A DNA stretch of 64,000 nucleotides from Streptomyces gossypii (GTDB lineage: Bacteria > Actinomycetota > Actinomycetes > Streptomycetales > Streptomycetaceae), in the NCBI RefSeq assembly GCF_025165795.1, contig NZ_JAJAGO010000009.1, positions 124,001-188,000 on the forward strand, in the 5' to 3' direction. The notes under the pieces were generated by a model. It was not told where the DNA came from and did no database searches. It worked only from the letters and a program-made list of their open reading frames with translations. This document shows, piece by piece, positions 59,770 through 64,000 of this stretch; position 1 is the first letter of the stretch; the number at the start of each line of letters is the position of its first letter. Both the position numbers and the translations under genes were made by a program.

Positions 59770-61008
59770 CTAGTCCTTGGCCTCCGCCAGCAGCTGCTGG
59801 ATCCGGGTGACCCCGGTCGCGAGGTCCTCGTCGCCCAGCGCGTAGGAAAGCCGCAGATAGCCGGGCGTACCGAACGCCTCGCCGGGTACGACCGCGACCT
59901 CCGCCTCCTCCAGGATCAGCGCGGCCAGCTCCACCGAGGTGGCGGGCCGCCTGCCGCGGATCTCCTTGCCGAGCAGGGCCTTGACCGACGGGTACGCGTA
60001 GAACGCGCCCTCGGGCTCCGGGCACAGGACGCCGTCGATCTCGTTCAGCATCCGGACCATCGTCCGGCGCCGCCGGTCGAACGCCTCGCGCATCCGCGCG
60101 ACCGCTTCCAGGCCGCCGGAGACGGCGGCCAGGGTGGCGGCCTGCGCGACGTTGTTCACGTTCGATGTGGCGTGGGACTGGAGGTTGGCCGCGGCCTTGA
60201 TCAGGTCCTCCGGGCCGACGACCCAGCCGACCCGCCAGCCGGTCATCGCGTAGGTCTTCGCCACGCCGTTGACCACGATGCACTTGTCACGCAGCTCGGG
60301 TACGACCACCGGGAGGGAGTGGAACTCGGCGTCGCCGTAGACGAGGTGCTCGTAGATCTCGTCCGTCAGCACCCACAGGCCGTGCTCGGCGGCCCAGCGG
60401 CCGATCTCCTCGACCTGCTCACGGGTGTAGACAGCGCCGGTCGGGTTGGAGGGGGAGACGAAGAGCAGCACCTTGGTGTGCTCGGTGCGGGCGGCCTCCA
60501 GCTGCTCGACGCTCACCCGGTAGCCGGTGGTCTCGTCCGCGACGACGTCGACCGGGACACCGCCGGCGAGCCGGATCGACTCGGGGTAGGTGGTCCAGTA
60601 CGGGGCGGGGACGATCACCTCGTCGCCCGGGTCGAGGAGCGCGGCGAACGACTCGTAGATCGCCTGCTTGCCGCCGTTGGTGACCAGGATGTTCGCGGCC
60701 TCGACCTGATAGCCGGAGTCGCGCAGCGTCTTCTCGGCGATCGCGGACCGCAGCTCCGGCAGGCCGCCGGCCGGGGTGTAGCGGTGGTACTTCGGGTTGC
60801 GGCAGGCTTCGACGGCCGCCTCGACGATGTAGTCGGGCGTCGGGAAGTCCGGCTCGCCCGCGCCGAAGCCGATCACCGGGCGCCCGGCGGCCTTGAGAGC
60901 CTTCGCCTTGGCGTCCACGGCGAGCGTCGCGGACTCGGAGATCGATGCGATGCGGGCCGATACACGTCGTTCGGTCGGAGCCTGTACGGGTGGAGTGGCA
61001 GCGGTCAT
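59770..61008 (-). CDS. aspC: Aspartate aminotransferase (class I PLP enzyme)
   Basis: 412 residues from the ATG at 61008. GFGAGEPDFPTPDYI, substrate-binding YTPAGGLPELR, PSNPTGAVY, and the PLP lysine in VVNGVAKTYAMTGWRVGW (SLSK-type replaced by GVAKTYAMTGWR). C-terminal Arg in GYLRLSYA binds the alpha-carboxylate. Interconverts aspartate/2-oxoglutarate and oxaloacetate/glutamate. Confidence 0.95.
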   Translation of the reverse strand: MTAATPPVQAPTERRVSARIASISESATLAVDAKAKALKAAGRPVIGFGAGEPDFPTPDYIVEAAVEACRNPKYHRYTPAGGLPELRSAIAEKTLRDSGYQVEAANILVTNGGKQAIYESFAALLDPGDEVIVPAPYWTTYPESIRLAGGVPVDVVADETTGYRVSVEQLEAARTEHTKVLLFVSPSNPTGAVYTREQVEEIGRWAAEHGLWVLTDEIYEHLVYGDAEFHSLPVVVPELRDKCIVVNGVAKTYAMTGWRVGWVVGPEDLIKAAANLQSHATSNVNNVAQAATLAAVSGGLEAVARMREAFDRRRRTMVRMLNEIDGVLCPEPEGAFYAYPSVKALLGKEIRGRRPATSVELAALILEEAEVAVVPGEAFGTPGYLRLSYALGDEDLATGVTRIQQLLAEAKD

Positions 61009-61199
61009 GCAGGCATGTTCCCAGACGCCCGCGGCGCCCCGCACCGGGGATTCGGGGAGTCTCGGGGAGTCGCGGCCCCAACCTGTTCGACGGGGCGGCG
61101 TGGACCACGTACACTCCTACGTCGTTGGCCCTCAATCAGTCGTTCCGTGCTGCGTACTCCATGCAGCCCCCCGGATGCGGTAGGTTGGGGGGACTACAA

Positions 61200-61272
61200 A
61201 GGGTCGTAGCTCAATTGGTAGAGCACTGGTCTCCAAAACCAGCGGTTGGGGGTTCAAGTCCCTCCGGCCCTG
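61200..61272 (+). tRNA. tRNA-Trp (anticodon CCA)
   Basis: 73 nt; acceptor AGGGTCG with CGGCCCT, anticodon CCA at 61233-61235 in loop CTCCAAA, T-arm GGGGGTTCAAGTCCCTC, discriminator G. A TAGGTT box at 61181-61186 may be its -10. It precedes secE-nusG, a widespread actinobacterial arrangement. The rest of the 369-bp space to secE holds no gene. Confidence 0.96.
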
Positions 61273-61377
61273 CTACACATTTGCCGATATGATGTGTGCT
61301 TGCGTACGTACTGAAATGCACCGCCGTGCGGCCGGGCCGGACGCCGCATGGCATCGACCCGGATCAGGTGAGGACGA

Positions 61378-61659
61378 GTGACGGAGATCACGGACTCCAT
61401 CGAGGTCCCCGAGCCTGGACGGTCGTCGGACGACAACAAGCCCCGGCGCGGAGGCAAGCGCGGCAAGAAGGGCCCCTTCGGACGCCTCGCGCTCTTTTAC
61501 CGACAGATCGTCGCGGAGCTTCGCAAGGTCGTATGGCCGACGCGGAACCAGCTCACGACGTACACGACTGTCGTGATCATCTTCGTAGTCATCATGATCG
61601 GGCTCGTGACCGTGATTGACTATGGATTCGCCGAGGTCATGAAAATCGTCTTCGGCTGA
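61378..61659 (+). CDS. secE: Preprotein translocase subunit SecE
   Basis: 93 residues, GTG at 61378. Basic N-terminus, conserved amphipathic helix FYRQIVAELRKVVWPTRNQL, then one membrane helix (VVIIFVVIMIGLVTVIDYGF). Clamps SecY in the translocon. First of secE-nusG. Confidence 0.97.
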   Translation: MTEITDSIEVPEPGRSSDDNKPRRGGKRGKKGPFGRLALFYRQIVAELRKVVWPTRNQLTTYTTVVIIFVVIMIGLVTVIDYGFAEVMKIVFG

Positions 61660-61751
61660 GTCCTGCCGCGGAGGCTGGCGAGCTACAGCATGTGCCCCGC
61701 AGAAGCAGCCACCGCATGTTCGACCCGAGAAGCCAGGAAGAAGCAGCCACC

Positions 61752-62696
61752 GTGTCAGACCCGAACCTGAACGACACCGTCGAGCCCGTAACGGGTGCCG
61801 ACACCGCACGCGAGATCGCTGACGCGGCGGATGACAGTGTCGACCAGGCGGCAGCTGCCGATGTCGCTGTGGGCGAGTCGGCCGAGGAGGCCGCCGCCCA
61901 GGTCGAGACCGAGTCGACCGCGGAGACGGGCGAGGCCGCCGAGGCGGAGGAGTCCACTGAGGACTCCGGGGCTGAAGAGTCCGCTGGGGCCGAAGAAGCC
62001 GCTGAGGAGCCCGAGGCCGAAGAGGCCACTGAGGACGCTGAGGCGGAAGAAGCCGTCGAGGAGGCGCCGGTCGACCCGGTCGCCGCACTCCGCGATGAGC
62101 TGCGCTTCCTTCCCGGCGAGTGGTATGTGATCCACACCTACGCGGGGTACGAGAACCGCGTGAAGACTAACCTCGAGCAGCGTGCCGTCTCGCTCAACGT
62201 CGAGGACTTCATCTTCCAGGCCGAGGTGCCGCAGGAAGAGGTCGTCCAGATCAAGAACGGCGACCGCCGCACCGTCCGGCAGAACAAGCTCCCGGGCTAT
62301 GTCCTGGTCCGGATGGACCTGACGAACGAGTCCTGGGGCGTCGTCCGCAACACCCCGGGCGTCACCGGCTTCGTCGGCAACGCCTACGACCCGTACCCGC
62401 TGACCCTCGACGAGATCGTCAAGATGCTCGCCCCGGAGGCCGAGGAGAGGGCAGCCAAGGCTGCCGCCACGGACGCCGAGGGCAAGCCGGTGAGCGGTCC
62501 CGGCCGCCGGGTCGAGGTGCAGGTGCTCGACTTCGAGGTCGGCGACTCGGTCACCGTCACCGACGGCCCGTTCGCGACGCTGCAGGCGACGATCAACGAG
62601 ATCAACGCCGACTCGAAGAAGGTGAAGGGCCTCGTCGAGATCTTCGGCCGCGAGACCCCGGTCGAGCTCAGCTTCGACCAGATCCAGAAGAACTAG
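61752..62696 (+). CDS. nusG: Transcription elongation/termination factor NusG
   Basis: 314 residues from GTG at 61752 (SDPNLNDTVEP), agreeing with known Streptomyces NusG; upstream in-frame starts exist. Residues 1-110 are a strongly acidic Glu/Ala extension. NGN domain from WYVIHTYAGYENRVKTNLEQ, KOW motif in FEVGDSVTVTDGPFATLQATI. Couples transcription with Rho and translation. Confidence 0.96.
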   Translation: MSDPNLNDTVEPVTGADTAREIADAADDSVDQAAAADVAVGESAEEAAAQVETESTAETGEAAEAEESTEDSGAEESAGAEEAAEEPEAEEATEDAEAEEAVEEAPVDPVAALRDELRFLPGEWYVIHTYAGYENRVKTNLEQRAVSLNVEDFIFQAEVPQEEVVQIKNGDRRTVRQNKLPGYVLVRMDLTNESWGVVRNTPGVTGFVGNAYDPYPLTLDEIVKMLAPEAEERAAKAAATDAEGKPVSGPGRRVEVQVLDFEVGDSVTVTDGPFATLQATINEINADSKKVKGLVEIFGRETPVELSFDQIQKN

Positions 62697-62733
62697 GCGC
62701 TGTCCGGGCGCGAGCAGGCGCCGACGCGCATCG

Positions 62734-62776
62734 GGAAGGCCCTCATCAGCGGGAAACCGCCTGGCGGGGGCCTTTT
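62734..62776 (+). terminator. Terminator after nusG
   Basis: GAAGGCCC pairs with GGGGCCTTTTC through an inner CGG-GAAA-CCG stem; U-rich right side. Confidence 0.75.
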
Positions 62777-62811
62777 CTGATGCCCCGCGCGCATCGGGGC
62801 CGCTACCCGAT

Positions 62812-62841
62812 TTCAGTGCCTGGCGCAGTACCCGCTATCGT
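62812..62841 (+). promoter_or_regulatory. Possible rplK promoter
   Basis: TTCAGT (62812-62817), 18-bp spacer, TATCGT (62836-62841), downstream of the nusG terminator and 93 bp before rplK. Confidence 0.4.
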
Positions 62842-62933
62842 GGTGCGGTATGCCTTCGTCCGACAGGCGGATCTCTACGGACTCCCGCGGCGGACGGCGG
62901 CGCCATCAACTCTCACTAGGACCCGGAGAGAGC

Positions 62934-63368
62934 ATGCCTCCCAAGAAGAAGAAGGTCTCGGGGCTGATCAAGCTCCAGATCCAGGCCGGTGCGGCGAACC
63001 CGGCTCCGCCGGTCGGCCCCGCACTGGGCCAGCACGGCGTCAACATCATGGAGTTCTGCAAGGCGTACAACGCCGCGACCGAGTCGCAGCGCGGCTGGGT
63101 GATCCCGGTGGAGATCACGGTCTACGAGGACCGCTCCTTCACCTTCATCACCAAGACGCCGCCGGCCGCCAAGATGATTCTCAAGGCCGCGGGCCTGGAG
63201 AAGGGCTCGGGCGTGCCGCACACCAACAAGGTCGGCAAGCTCACGCCCGAGCAGGTGCGTGAGATCGCCACGACCAAGATGCCCGACCTGAACGCGAACG
63301 ACCTGGACGCCGCCTCGAAGATCATCGCAGGCACCGCGCGCTCCATGGGCGTCACCGTCGAGGGCTGA
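62934..63368 (+). CDS. rplK: 50S ribosomal protein L11
   Basis: 144 residues, ATG at 62934 with GGAGAG ahead. KLQIQAGAANPAPPVGPALG and the C-terminal RNA-binding domain (LDAASKIIAGTARSMGVTV) are canonical. Binds the 23S GTPase centre; target of thiostrepton and needed for RelA activation. Confidence 0.99.
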   Translation: MPPKKKKVSGLIKLQIQAGAANPAPPVGPALGQHGVNIMEFCKAYNAATESQRGWVIPVEITVYEDRSFTFITKTPPAAKMILKAAGLEKGSGVPHTNKVGKLTPEQVREIATTKMPDLNANDLDAASKIIAGTARSMGVTVEG

Positions 63369-63470
63369 CCGCCGCAGAATCCCGTGGGAGGGCCGCAGCG
63401 CGGGCCCGCACCACGACTCCATATCCCCGCCTGCGGCGTCTGCCGCACGGCGTGATCGTCAGGAGCAGAA

Positions 63471-64000
63471 GTGAAGCGCAGCAAGTACCTCCGCAGCGCG
63501 GACGCCAAGATCGACCGGGACAAGGTGTACGCCCCGCTCGAGGCCATCCGCCTGGCCAAGGAGACCTCCTCGTCCAATTTCGACGCGACCGTCGAGGTCG
63601 CCCTGCGCCTGGGTGTCGACCCGCGCAAGGCCGACCAGATGGTCCGCGGCACCGTGAACCTCCCGCACGGCACCGGCAAGACCGCCCGGGTCCTGGTCTT
63701 CGCGACCGGTGACCGTGCTGCGGCTGCGGAGGCCGCGGGAGCCGACATCGTCGGCTCCGACGAACTGATCGACGAGGTCTCCAAGGGCCGTCTGGACTTC
63801 GACGCCGTCGTCGCGACCCCGGACCTCATGGGCAAGGTCGGCCGCCTCGGCCGCGTGCTCGGTCCGCGTGGTCTGATGCCGAACCCGAAGACCGGCACCG
63901 TCACCATGGATGTCGCCAAGGCCGTCACCGAGATCAAGGGCGGCAAGATCGAGTTCCGTGTGGACAAGCACGCGAACCTGCACTTCATCATCGGCAAGTC
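63471..64000 (+). CDS. rplA: 50S ribosomal protein L1 (partial, runs off the right edge)
   Basis: GTG at 63471 with AGGAG seven bases upstream. About 176 residues visible (KRSKYLRSADAKID ... LRLGVDPRKADQMVRG ... RVLGPRGLMPNPKTGTVT), the L1 signature. The 102-bp leader after rplK has no gene. Confidence 0.98.
   Translation, partial: MKRSKYLRSADAKIDRDKVYAPLEAIRLAKETSSSNFDATVEVALRLGVDPRKADQMVRGTVNLPHGTGKTARVLVFATGDRAAAAEAAGADIVGSDELIDEVSKGRLDFDAVVATPDLMGKVGRLGRVLGPRGLMPNPKTGTVTMDVAKAVTEIKGGKIEFRVDKHANLHFIIGK

Overview
The window is a high-GC actinobacterial chromosome segment, almost certainly Streptomyces or a close relative. The evidence is the codon bias, the many GTG starts with 1-4 bp start/stop overlaps, an orphan DUF397/ATP-binding pair, a Streptomyces-type ESX locus, and conserved gene order. 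From memory, the backbone (rarD, korB-korA, response regulator plus two kinases, second nuo cluster, htpX, yajQ, tRNA-Tyr, then rpmG, hadAB-like genes, murB, ada, aspC, tRNA-Trp, secE, nusG, rplK, rplA) matches the region around SCO4593-SCO4649 of S. coelicolor.

Layout. 1-2.4 kb: three minus-strand genes of unknown function, one a Cas4/AddB-like Fe-S PD-(D/E)XK nuclease. 2.4-11.1 kb: rarD, the 2-oxoglutarate:ferredoxin oxidoreductase genes korA-korB, a NarL-type regulator, a repeat-filled gap, and two paralogous sensor kinases. 11.2-12.8 kb: a MarR regulator divergent from a metallo-beta-lactamase-fold hydrolase. 12.8-29.65 kb: an island bounded by a 60-bp direct repeat (50/60 identical). It carries a frameshifted anti-sigma-like ATPase, a reduced type VII (ESX) secretion locus with two Esx-like proteins, a large polymorphic toxin with a nuclease-like C-terminus, lower-GC immunity-type genes and a decayed gene copy, then EccD, an EspI-like ATPase, EccC and a DUF6177-like protein. 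29.7-30.5 kb: a toxin-antitoxin pair.

30.7-41.3 kb: a second complex I-like operon, nuoABCHIJKLMN, lacking nuoD, nuoE, nuoF and nuoG. 41.5-43.4 kb: htpX, yccF, yajQ. 43.4-46.5 kb: tRNA-Tyr and an islet bounded by a 25-bp copy of the tRNA 3' end. The islet holds a MarR/VOC/MFS resistance-type cassette, miniature inverted-repeat elements, IS ends and an IstA fragment. 46.7-50.5 kb: a P-loop ATPase coupled to a membrane-anchored periplasmic-binding-protein-like sensor. 50.6-64 kb: an NAD(P)-binding protein, a cytosine-deaminase-like protein that has lost catalytic residues, tRNA-Thr, tRNA-Met, rpmG, two MaoC-fold dehydratase subunits, a TetR/MFS efflux pair, murB, another TetR, adenosine deaminase, aspartate aminotransferase, tRNA-Trp, secE, nusG, rplK and the start of rplA.

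Working links. KorAB yields reduced ferredoxin, and the NADH-module-free nuo2 complex could be a ferredoxin-dependent proton pump. The ESX island looks like a self-contained interbacterial toxin secretion module. The ATPase/PBP pair and the nuclease operon are the best candidates for undescribed systems.
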